From Nitrososphaera sp. UBA217 (GTDB lineage Archaea > Thermoproteota > Nitrososphaeria > Nitrososphaerales > Nitrososphaeraceae): a stretch of DNA of 10,158 nucleotides. The first letter of the stretch is position 1. Every line of letters begins with the position of its first letter. Positions 1 through 5,662 of this stretch are shown one piece after another. The translations under genes were made by a program, and so were the position numbers. The stretch is from NCBI GenBank assembly GCA_002501845.1, contig DAOL01000075.1, positions 1 to 10,158 on the forward strand, read 5' to 3'. Below the pieces are notes generated by a model, which saw only the letters and a program-made list of their open reading frames with translations, was not told where the DNA came from and searched no databases.

Positions 1-149
1 ATGGTACAAAGATAGCTTTTTCAAGCCAGAGAGATGGTAATGATGAAATTTATGTAATGAATTCTGATGGCAAAAGACAAACCAGATTAACAAATGATGT
101 CGCTTCTGATGATGAACCTAGCTGGGGCACGGAGCCAAATAGCTTGTGA
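1..149 (+). CDS. TolB-like beta-propeller protein, C-terminal fragment
   Basis: This is the 3' end of a gene that starts before the window. The frame runs from the GGT at position 3 to a TGA at 147-149. The visible peptide contains [20 protein letters not shown] followed by RLTND and DDEPSW. That is the typical blade of the PD40 / TolB-type WD40-like propeller: a hydrophobic strand, an S-x-R-D-G-N-x-E-I-Y turn, V-M-N-x-D-G, then T-x-L-T-N and a closing P-x-W. Slightly more than one blade is seen, then a short tail and stop, so the end of the propeller is the end of the protein. Such proteins are usually extracytoplasmic binding or scaffold propellers; the actual ligand is unknown and the N-terminus (signal peptide or other domains) is outside the window. 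The long open frame on the opposite strand (about 50-517) is an antisense shadow. Confidence 0.8.
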   Translation, partial: GTKIAFSSQRDGNDEIYVMNSDGKRQTRLTNDVASDDEPSWGTEPNSL

Positions 150-497
150 AGCGAGTGAACGAAAGCCATCTTATGACCAAAACTATGATGCGAATCTGGC
201 GATTGTGGTGATGAGTTGCGGTCGCCAGTCGTTGGATATAAAAGGAATGATGCGCGCACAAGGTACTGAACTTTGTTAATAAACCCAACTCGCCGGAGCG
301 TGTGTAAAGTGAGAGAAGAATAGTCCGTCAATAAGTAAATTGTCCCAATACCTGACAAGTAACGAGGTATTACATACAACTCTGTATTTAGCAGAATCTT
401 AATTGGTAATGGCATAAGAGAGAAGACCCTGCCAACTGTTGCTGCGTTTAATTCGACGACCAACAGCACTAGCCCAGGCAAGAAGCGAATACTGGTT
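150..497. other. Gene-poor stretch with an open frame leading into the receiver gene
   Basis: No independent gene is convincing here. The frame of the downstream receiver is open from 363, just after a TAA at 360-362, but contains no ATG, GTG or TTG before 498. Weak TATA-like elements occur at about 367-376 and 383-389. The second is about 27 bp upstream of an in-frame ATA at 414, where a leaderless start might be expected. A 61-codon frame at 94-279 on the plus strand overlaps the propeller gene out of phase and looks spurious. Confidence 0.4.
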
Positions 498-869
498 GTG
501 GATGATGAGAGAGACATTACAGAAAGTATCAGAATGGCACTGAAGAATCATTATTGGGTTGACGCCGCCGGGAACGCCTTAGACGCTCTTAGGGCTTACA
601 AGCCTCATTTCTACGATCTGATATTATTGGACTTTAGAATGCCCAAGATCGACGGAGCTGAAGTATATCAAGAGATAAAGAGGATGGACCCAAGGCAAAA
701 AGTCTGCTTCATCACTGCTTACGAGGGATTGGACAAGAGAATGACGAACTTGCAGTGGAGAAATAGTGTAAGCTCTGTTTTTCATGAAGATCTCGTGTTT
801 CCTCTTCTAAAGAAGCCATTTGACACCTCGGCGCTACTATCAAAAGTCTCTAGCATTATTGGAGAATAA
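498..869 (+). CDS. Stand-alone response-regulator receiver protein (start uncertain)
   Basis: This is a single receiver (CheY-like) domain that accepts phosphate from a histidine kinase. No output domain follows, so it probably signals by protein contact. Numbering from the GTG at 498, the acidic pair is D2-D3, the phosphoacceptor is D45 in LILLDFRMPKIDG, the switch threonine is T73 in FITAYE, and the conserved lysine is K106 in LLKKPF. All catalytic residues are present. The T73-K106 gap is about 33 residues, against about 22 in CheY, so there is an insertion before beta-5. The GTG at 498 is the first canonical start but cuts away the first beta strand, since the upstream in-frame codons read GKKRILVV before DDE. 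Translation therefore probably begins further upstream at a non-canonical codon, for example ATA 414, or the start has been lost. No kinase gene is adjacent in the window. Confidence 0.8.
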   Translation: MDDERDITESIRMALKNHYWVDAAGNALDALRAYKPHFYDLILLDFRMPKIDGAEVYQEIKRMDPRQKVCFITAYEGLDKRMTNLQWRNSVSSVFHEDLVFPLLKKPFDTSALLSKVSSIIGE

Positions 870-886
870 TAACGACGTCTAGTGTT

Positions 887-1162
887 CTATTGATCTAATT
901 TTTTCTCTTCGTACATTTCTTTCAAGTATAAAATACCTTTTAGCAAGTCACGCGCCATCTGTGGGGTCATTTTTGATTCTATCAGCCATTCTTCATTGAC
1001 TCCCAACTCATTCAGTTTATCATGAATTGGATCGACTTTTAGTGTCTCTGCATAATCATTTATAGTCCATGATATGCAATCACTACTGGTTATTGAATCC
1101 GTAAGTTTGTAGAATATATGACATCTTACAAAGCTTAAGTAGAAGTCGAAAATTTGTTCCAA
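887..1162 (-). CDS. Hypothetical protein, possibly the 3' part of a broken gene
   Basis: This is a 91-codon frame from a TTG at 1160-1162. I do not recognise the family. The C-terminal half looks like a genuine soluble, charged helical protein (MTPQMARDLLKGILYLKEMY followed by EEKKLDQ), while the N-terminal part is aromatic-rich. The same frame is open upstream to a TAG at 1289-1291, with no ATG between. It overlaps, in another phase, the end of the frame at 1135-1383. Two readings are possible: a short independent gene starting at the TTG, or the distal part of one gene split by a single-base indel. It is convergent with the receiver gene, with 17 bp between the stops. Confidence 0.35.
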   Translation of the reverse strand: MEQIFDFYLSFVRCHIFYKLTDSITSSDCISWTINDYAETLKVDPIHDKLNELGVNEEWLIESKMTPQMARDLLKGILYLKEMYEEKKLDQ

Positions 1163-1383
1163 ATAAAGGATAGTTGCCCCATTATTGGTAACGTAAGCCT
1201 GAAGATTCGTTCTGGCATAGGCTGCAACTGCAGCGATGATTCGGACTCGTCCAATCTTGAATGATAAAGCTCTCTGAAGATCTGTAAACTAGTCGGATGC
1301 TGCGGATCCATGACTCTCAGGTAGCTTAAGAGACAAGAATCAATGGCAGTGGATCTGTGCAAATGCTGCTGTATAGAAGCCAT
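1135..1383 (-). CDS. Hypothetical protein, possibly the 5' part of a broken gene
   Basis: This 82-codon frame starts at an ATG (1381-1383) and begins MASIQQHLHRSTAIDSCLLS, then SYLRVMDPQHPTSLQIFREL. The family is not recognised and no signal peptide or membrane segment is seen. The last part (about the final 30 residues) overlaps the frame that feeds the 887-1162 ORF. It has poorer protein character than its start, which would fit a frameshift somewhere between about 1162 and 1290. A T-rich, weak TATA-like element lies about 25 bp upstream on the minus strand (1408-1414). It could also be a stand-alone small gene or a chance ORF. Confidence 0.3.
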   Translation of the reverse strand: MASIQQHLHRSTAIDSCLLSYLRVMDPQHPTSLQIFRELYHSRLDESESSLQLQPMPERIFRLTLPIMGQLSFIWNKFSTST

Positions 1384-1673
1384 GAAAGAGTAGGGCTAAA
1401 AGGCAAAGTAAAAGAAACATCAACCGAACGTCGATGCATATCAAGATAAACTGCGAACCATCGCCATCATCTTTCCGTCGATCATCAGTTTCTTGGTCAT
1501 ACTTACCGCCGGTGGCACGGGCTCGTAACGCCCGCCGCAGCTTTGAAAAGGTAAAATAAATCGATGCCGACTAACAGCCGTCAAGATTCATTTTCTAATG
1601 TAACGAAAATTCATAGAAATGTAGACTTGATATTAAGTAGTCATCTTTATATGCATCCTGTTTTGGTATAGGC
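1384..1673. other. Intergenic stretch with a GC-rich hairpin
   Basis: About 290 bp with no convincing gene. It holds a short inverted repeat, CGGGC (1518-1522) and GCCCG (1530-1534) around a 7-nt TCGTAAC loop, within a locally GC-rich patch that stands out from AT-rich flanks. It also contains the TATA box of the next gene near its right end. A 19-codon minus-strand frame (1441-1500) is present but too short to support. Confidence 0.4.
1646..1653 (+). promoter_or_regulatory. TATA box for the small ribbon-helix-helix-like gene
   Basis: TTTATATG is centred near 1650, about 24 bp before the TTG at 1674. This is the usual distance from an archaeal TATA box to the transcription start, so a leaderless mRNA beginning at or next to the start codon is likely. 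Confidence 0.5.
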
Positions 1674-1877
1674 TTGAGGGCTTTGGCGATCATAAATGCA
1701 AAAGTTGATGACAACTTGGTCAAGGAGTTCCGCCACGTCATATATGAGAGACATGGCCTGAAGAAAGGCGATTTCAAGAACGCGCTAGAAGAAGCGATAG
1801 TCGACTATATTCGAAAGTATTCTCCACACGGTGAGAAGACTGCACCAGGTGAGAAAGAAAACATCGCTGCTTTATGA
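1674..1877 (+). CDS. Small ribbon-helix-helix-like protein
   Basis: The 67-residue product reads IINAKVDDNLVKEFRHVIYE, then RHGLKKGDFKNALEEAIVDY and IRKYS. This is the pattern of thaumarchaeal RHH (CopG/Arc-like) proteins: a short beta strand with a V-D-D-x-L turn, a first helix (VKEFRHVIYERHG), a L-K-K-G-D turn and a second helix (ALEEAIVDYIRKY). Such domains bind DNA as dimers through the N-terminal strand and commonly act as small repressors or antitoxins. No toxin gene lies next to it, so an antitoxin role is not supported. After residue 50 comes a polar tail (HGEKTAPGEKEN) that is likely disordered. The TTG at 1674 was chosen because it fits leaderless spacing from the TATA box at 1646-1653; a second TTG at 1683 is possible. 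It is convergent with the large surface-protein gene, 46 bp away. Confidence 0.65.
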   Translation: MRALAIINAKVDDNLVKEFRHVIYERHGLKKGDFKNALEEAIVDYIRKYSPHGEKTAPGEKENIAAL

Positions 1878-1923
1878 CGGATGGATGCGCGAGATTTTCC
1901 GCCGGTTGCCCTTACATAATAAG

Positions 1924-4900
1924 CTAAGTGTCTTCGTCTTCTTCCTCTTCTACCTTATCTTCCAAGGGCTGCTCAACTAGTTCCTTTTGTTCTTCGGTGG
2001 CGATTGCGTCTTCGGTAAGGGGCTCGTCATCTTGCTCAGCACTTGGCTTCCTCAATATGTAAAGACCTCCTCCTATTGCTGCAATTCCCCCTATTATCGC
2101 ATAGCTCGTCCATGATGGAAGGCCTGTAAATATATTCCCCAATATGGGTATAGGCGGGAGAATGGCGGTTGAGCTATCAATCCCGAAAACTTTGCTGGTG
2201 CGCGCTGCCTGGTATCCATCTTTGCTTGCCGTGACCGTCAAAGTAATCAAGTTTGATGATTCGCCTTCATGTGTCGGCATGTAGATAAATGTCGCTATGC
2301 CACTTGCATCTGTTGTGACACTAGTCACTAGTGTCATGCCTGACGGACCAGCGTCTTCAACCTGTACCATTGCAGCCTGAACGGGTACTCCGTTTGCATC
2401 TTTCACTGAAACCTTCATCAAAGTCGGCTGGTTGTACCCCAGCATTGTAACACCAGTATCTACCAGAATAGCATTCATCTGTCTGTGATAAGGTCCGACT
2501 ACCACTTCTTTTGATATCCTCGTAGGTTTGAATCCGTCCTTTAACAGCGTGGCATCTAGTGTGAATGTGCCAGACTTGTCCGACATCACCTGTATGGTCG
2601 CAGTCTGGGAATTCCCAGCAGACACAAATGTTGTTGAATTGCCTAGCAATTGTAGGCCAGCAGAAGCCCCCCACGTTATGCTAGTTCCTTCTATTGGCGT
2701 TGATACTGTAACTGAAGTGGGAACAGAGACATCAAACGTGTCTGTACCTACGAATGATGCTGGCAGTTCCGCCACAACCGGCGCCAACATAGCAGACGAA
2801 GCCTGTAAACCATCGGCTTTAGCATAAACAGTAAAGTTATCCGCTCGTCCGAACGTCGAAACGTCAAAGTTTGCAAATGATTTACCCACCGGTATAGTTA
2901 ACTCAGATGTCGGGAGTACTCTAGAAAGAGATGACGATGAGAGCTTGACCTTAACTTCGTCAGATGCCAGGACAGGATTTCCTGACACGTCCCTAAGCTG
3001 AACCACACCGATCTCGTGTGCCTTACTAAACGCTACTGTGCTGTTAAAGGGAAACATCACTTTGCTGGTAGTGCCTGTATAGAAAAGCAGGGTCATGTTT
3101 GATACTGTCTTTAGGTTAGAGTCTGAATTTACACCCACGGGTACAGCACTAACTTCTTCAAATGTATTTTCCGGCACAGCACTACCGCTCTTGAATGATT
3201 CTGTATTGATATGCATACTGGCAAAGCTCGTTCCAGCCTTTATTTCGGCAAGCTCGTTAATCGGCTTTACCAAGTATTTAACTCCTTGCTCGGAATTTGA
3301 AGGCCTACCGGCAGAGTCTAACGCAATCAAGAACAAATCGGTGGATCCGCTCCGATCAAACAATACTCTATAGTTTCTGTCTGATGCAATCCCTCCGGGA
3401 GAAAAGATCATTGTTTGCGTGGGATTCAAGCCACCGTTGATCGAGATCGTATTTGAACCGACGGCGACGTTTGCAAGGGACGCTGAAAACCCGACAGCAT
3501 CAGCCTGCCGTCCACTCATTATCGTAGCGGTCCCATATGAGCTTCCCGATGCAATCGAACCAGGCTCGACCACCTTCGCAGCTAGATTGTCCCCCGACAC
3601 AATGTTGAGGTTGCCTTGAGTCTGACTAAAGATAGTTCCCGATTCTATCGGATAAAGCGCCCCGTCAGGCAGATCGTCAATTGGATGATGGTCTCTAGAA
3701 TCGACTATTCCATCCTTGTTGGTATCTTGATCGCATGGGATTCCTCCACTGAAACCTACATCGTCACAATCTCTTTCGATCGCGTTCATCTGGTAAACGA
3801 CTACCGAACCTGCTTCACTTGGCATATTTTGAACAGTGAATACTTTGAGCATCTTGTCCATTGCCTTAGGACTAGTTATGCTAAGCGACGCTGACAATAC
3901 TTCGAAGGACGCCGTGCTTGCGCCAAGCCCTGAGGCCGAGGCCCCTACGGTAACGGTCTGGTTATTGTAAAAATTCATGTATTGTCTAGTGTAGAATCCA
4001 AAATCACCCTTCTTTATCACGGCAGGAGTATTGTCGATACCAGTCAGCTGATACGCGCTAGAAAAGAGGTCAAGCTTAATGTCTTCGGCCGCAAGGGTAG
4101 GTTGTCCCACAGCATCGACCACTCCGACAAAAATGTCGATAGTCTTTTCATTCAAGCCGACTTTGTCCGGAAATACATAAACCTTTAGTGAAGCAGGCTG
4201 TGTCTGAGATATGGCTACATTGGTTACAGAGGTTATGGGTTGTCCGTCCTTGCCAGCGTTTGCTACCGCTTTGATAAATGCATTGCCTGATTTCTCAAGT
4301 GTTTCTATGTAATTGACGGCATAATAGCTTCCCTTCTTTATGATGACGCTATCAGAATTCAGTCTCAGAAGCGAGCTTTCATATTCAAATTGAACCGCCA
4401 CGTCTTTTTGCGCCTGCAAAATGTTCCCATTACTCTCAAGGTACACGGAGAAAGGCACCCTAGAGCCTATTTGCATTTTATCGGATGGAAGATTGATCTT
4501 GAGGTCAACATCTTCAACAAGGCTAGCAGCGTCTACAACTTTAAACGTCCTACTAATTACCTTGTTCCCATATAACGCCGAAATCTCTGTCTGGCCTGCG
4601 AGATCGCCTACCTCGACATTAAATCGAACGTAGTCACTGCCGGCTGGGATAACCACCCTTGAAGGCACGAACGCTATTGAAGCGTCTGCTGATAGCAGGC
4701 CGACTTCCAGATCGCTTGCAGTGAGGATTGGTTCACCGGTACTATTTGATATCAGTCTTACATAGCCTATTGGGTAGCTCGCCGTCCCTGCTTCAACTGC
4801 TGAAGGAGCAAAAGCCAACTCTAACCTAAGGTCATCACCGAGTGCCATAACTGGCGAAGAGATAGGCTGGATGAAGATGATAAAGGACAATATGGCAAAG

Positions 4901-4938
4901 CAAAGCAATGTACAAGCTAGTCTCCCTTTCTTTTGCAA
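1924..4938 (-). CDS. Large cell-surface protein with repeated Ig-like modules and C-terminal anchor
   Basis: The product has 1004 residues. A signal peptide spans about 1-32 (basic QKKGR, a long hydrophobic stretch, then SSPVMA before LGDD). Beta-rich modules follow. Four related copies of about 65 residues lie near 61-126, 165-230, 273-340 and 647-715. They share the pattern G-x-P-x-L-A-x-x-D-V/I-x-V-x-L, a VIPxG-like strand and a closing A-x-A-x-GL. A further beta domain at about 817-920 has the character of a bacterial Ig-like (Big_1/invasin) domain (KDANGVPVQAAMVQV, TDASGIATFIY). D405-x-N-x-D-G-x-V-D-x-x-D416 is a dockerin/EF-hand-like calcium loop, next to the only two non-signal cysteines (C391, C402). 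A single membrane helix at about 943-962 ends in ILRK and is followed by an acidic cytoplasmic tail of about 40 residues. Six N-x-S/T sequons are visible (N65, N326, N614, N632, N701, N767). It is likely an S-layer-associated or adhesive envelope protein; the ligand is unknown. The TTG start at 4936-4938 gives a full signal peptide and has a strong Shine-Dalgarno upstream. Confidence 0.85.
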   Translation of the reverse strand: MQKKGRLACTLLCFAILSFIIFIQPISSPVMALGDDLRLELAFAPSAVEAGTASYPIGYVRLISNSTGEPILTASDLEVGLLSADASIAFVPSRVVIPAGSDYVRFNVEVGDLAGQTEISALYGNKVISRTFKVVDAASLVEDVDLKINLPSDKMQIGSRVPFSVYLESNGNILQAQKDVAVQFEYESSLLRLNSDSVIIKKGSYYAVNYIETLEKSGNAFIKAVANAGKDGQPITSVTNVAISQTQPASLKVYVFPDKVGLNEKTIDIFVGVVDAVGQPTLAAEDIKLDLFSSAYQLTGIDNTPAVIKKGDFGFYTRQYMNFYNNQTVTVGASASGLGASTASFEVLSASLSITSPKAMDKMLKVFTVQNMPSEAGSVVVYQMNAIERDCDDVGFSGGIPCDQDTNKDGIVDSRDHHPIDDLPDGALYPIESGTIFSQTQGNLNIVSGDNLAAKVVEPGSIASGSSYGTATIMSGRQADAVGFSASLANVAVGSNTISINGGLNPTQTMIFSPGGIASDRNYRVLFDRSGSTDLFLIALDSAGRPSNSEQGVKYLVKPINELAEIKAGTSFASMHINTESFKSGSAVPENTFEEVSAVPVGVNSDSNLKTVSNMTLLFYTGTTSKVMFPFNSTVAFSKAHEIGVVQLRDVSGNPVLASDEVKVKLSSSSLSRVLPTSELTIPVGKSFANFDVSTFGRADNFTVYAKADGLQASSAMLAPVVAELPASFVGTDTFDVSVPTSVTVSTPIEGTSITWGASAGLQLLGNSTTFVSAGNSQTATIQVMSDKSGTFTLDATLLKDGFKPTRISKEVVVGPYHRQMNAILVDTGVTMLGYNQPTLMKVSVKDANGVPVQAAMVQVEDAGPSGMTLVTSVTTDASGIATFIYMPTHEGESSNLITLTVTASKDGYQAARTSKVFGIDSSTAILPPIPILGNIFTGLPSWTSYAIIGGIAAIGGGLYILRKPSAEQDDEPLTEDAIATEEQKELVEQPLEDKVEEEEDEDT

Positions 4939-4944
4939 ACTCTT

Positions 4945-4950
4945 CTCCCC
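4945..4950 (-). promoter_or_regulatory. Shine-Dalgarno of the 1004-residue surface protein gene
   Basis: On the minus strand GGGGAG is followed by AAGAGT and then the TTG start, a near-ideal spacing. It decides the TTG start and indicates a leadered mRNA, unlike most other genes here. A TATA-like TGTATAG at about 5003-5009 (minus strand) would place the transcription start near 4980, giving a leader of about 40 nt. Confidence 0.6.
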
Positions 4951-5002
4951 TGTCTTTCCTAAATGGTGATCGCTAACCTATTGTAGCTTAGTCTGTAGGT
5001 GA

Positions 5003-5009
5003 GCTATAC
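5003..5009 (-). promoter_or_regulatory. Possible TATA element for the surface protein gene
   Basis: The minus strand reads GTATAGC, centred about 25 bp before a predicted start of transcription near 4980. It is weaker than the other TATA boxes in the window; placement rests on spacing to the Shine-Dalgarno and TTG start. Confidence 0.3.
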
Positions 5010-5083
5010 AGACATGATCGTGAGAGAGAAAGAGGTAAGTAGATCAAGTTTAGAGGCTAGCAGATGCTTTTCCCGTGGATGGC

Positions 5084-5120
5084 AAAAATAGCTAGGGCTT
5101 GCTCACTATGTGGTGAGCAA
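5084..5120 (-). terminator. Hairpin plus T-run after the winged-helix gene
   Basis: TTGCTCAC (5099-5106) and GTGAGCAA (5113-5120) form a perfect 8-bp inverted repeat around a 6-nt loop. It overlaps the TAG stop (5106-5108) of the winged-helix gene. On the minus strand a TTTTT run (5084-5088) follows about 10 nt downstream. Archaeal termination depends mainly on the T-run; the hairpin is consistent with a 3' end or mRNA-stabilising structure. Confidence 0.4.
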
Positions 5121-5408
5121 TGGTACCTTTTGGGCATTTTCGTAGCTATCTGTTATCAGATCCGACATACGCGAGTAACAGGCTAGAAATTCTCTTCCCT
5201 TTTCTGTCGTCCGGTAAACCAAAGCACTGTCCGCAACATCTTGGGCGATTAGTCCCTTACCCAAGAGCTGGTTCAGGTAGTGGAGTATCTGTTCGTAGCT
5301 AAGGTTGGCCCTATACATTATGTGAGTCTTCTTTATCCCTGCTGTAGAGAGGGATAGGACGTCTGCCATTATCTCGATCTTGCCTCTGTTGTTCTTGCGT
5401 TCAGACAT
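5106..5408 (-). CDS. Winged-helix DNA-binding protein, ArnR1-like type
   Basis: The 100-residue product begins MSERKNNRGKIEIMADVLSL. This fits the archaeal winged helix-turn-helix family of COG3432 / ArnR1-like (HTH_45 type) regulators. Helix 1 is GKIEIMADVLSLS. Helix 2 follows the K-K-T-H-I-M-Y-R-A-N-L-S-Y turn, a hallmark of the family. The recognition helix is YEQILHYLNQLLGKGL, and the wing is LIAQDVADSALVYRTTEKGR, ending in the typical T-x-K-G-R-E-F-L. It is expected to be a dimeric cytoplasmic transcription regulator. I chose the ATG at 5406-5408 over the upstream TTG at 5429 because the TATA box at 5431-5438 is about 27 bp before it, implying a leaderless mRNA; the TTG would be too close. 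It sits between two exported-protein genes on the same strand, and a perfect palindrome lies upstream of its promoter, so autoregulation is plausible but unproven. Confidence 0.75.
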   Translation of the reverse strand: MSERKNNRGKIEIMADVLSLSTAGIKKTHIMYRANLSYEQILHYLNQLLGKGLIAQDVADSALVYRTTEKGREFLACYSRMSDLITDSYENAQKVPLLTT

Positions 5409-5430
5409 AGGATTGTCAAAGTCTTCCAAG

Positions 5431-5438
5431 TTATATTA
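5431..5438 (-). promoter_or_regulatory. TATA box for the winged-helix gene
   Basis: The minus strand reads TAATATAA, centred about 27 bp before the ATG at 5408. This spacing supports a leaderless transcript and decides the start codon. Confidence 0.6.
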
Positions 5439-5461
5439 GGGGTAGGACGGAATTCGCGCGG

Positions 5462-5477
5462 TGGAACGGCCGTTCCA
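5462..5477. promoter_or_regulatory. Perfect 16-bp palindrome, candidate operator
   Basis: TGGAACGGCCGTTCCA is a perfect palindrome lying about 23 bp upstream of the TATA box of the winged-helix gene. Its core GGAACG-N2-CGTTCC recurs at 6916-6929 upstream of the next minus-strand gene. A partial repeat (GTTCCAGTTCCA, 5472-5483) overlaps its right arm. The position upstream of TATA suggests an activator site or an upstream repressor site for a dimeric DNA-binding protein. Confidence 0.5.
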
Positions 5478-5662
5478 GTTCCAGGTCGGTGATCTGTTGC
5501 CACAGCCCTATCTGGAGCTTCGACAGGAATGTCGTTACACGGCATGACATAGGCAGAAAATCATTTCAAAAAGCGCTTGCTAGTCGTCCCTGCTACTGTA
5601 GGAGCCCGATTATCATGAACCTTCACTCCCCGTTTGACGACTTACCCGAGTTGTCGCTTTTG

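Noticed and set aside
50..517. A 155-codon open frame on the minus strand
   Set aside because: It runs antisense to the well-supported propeller end and to the receiver start, has no recognisable domain, and low-complexity Ser/Leu composition typical of an antisense shadow.
1441..1500. A 19-codon minus-strand frame starting MTKKLMIDGKMMAMVRSLS
   Set aside because: Too short to judge, no clear TATA box at the right distance and no family recognised; kept only as a note.
1505..1570. Possible tRNA: GGGCTCGTAACGCCC resembles a tRNA-Thr(CGT) anticodon arm
   Set aside because: With the CTCGTAA loop the stem needs a bulge, and no D-arm, T-arm with GTTCGA-like loop, or acceptor stem could be found around it.
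1674..1877. Toxin-antitoxin pair for the ribbon-helix-helix-like gene
   Set aside because: No adjacent small gene with toxin features; the next gene is the convergent surface protein.
2357..2674. 105-codon minus-strand frame inside the large surface-protein gene
   Set aside because: Out-of-phase shadow of a clearly coding region on the same strand.
5521..5550. Short inverted repeats CGACA/TGTCG and ATGTC/GACAT
   Set aside because: Arms of only five bases in a 230-bp intergenic region; expected by chance and not repeated elsewhere.
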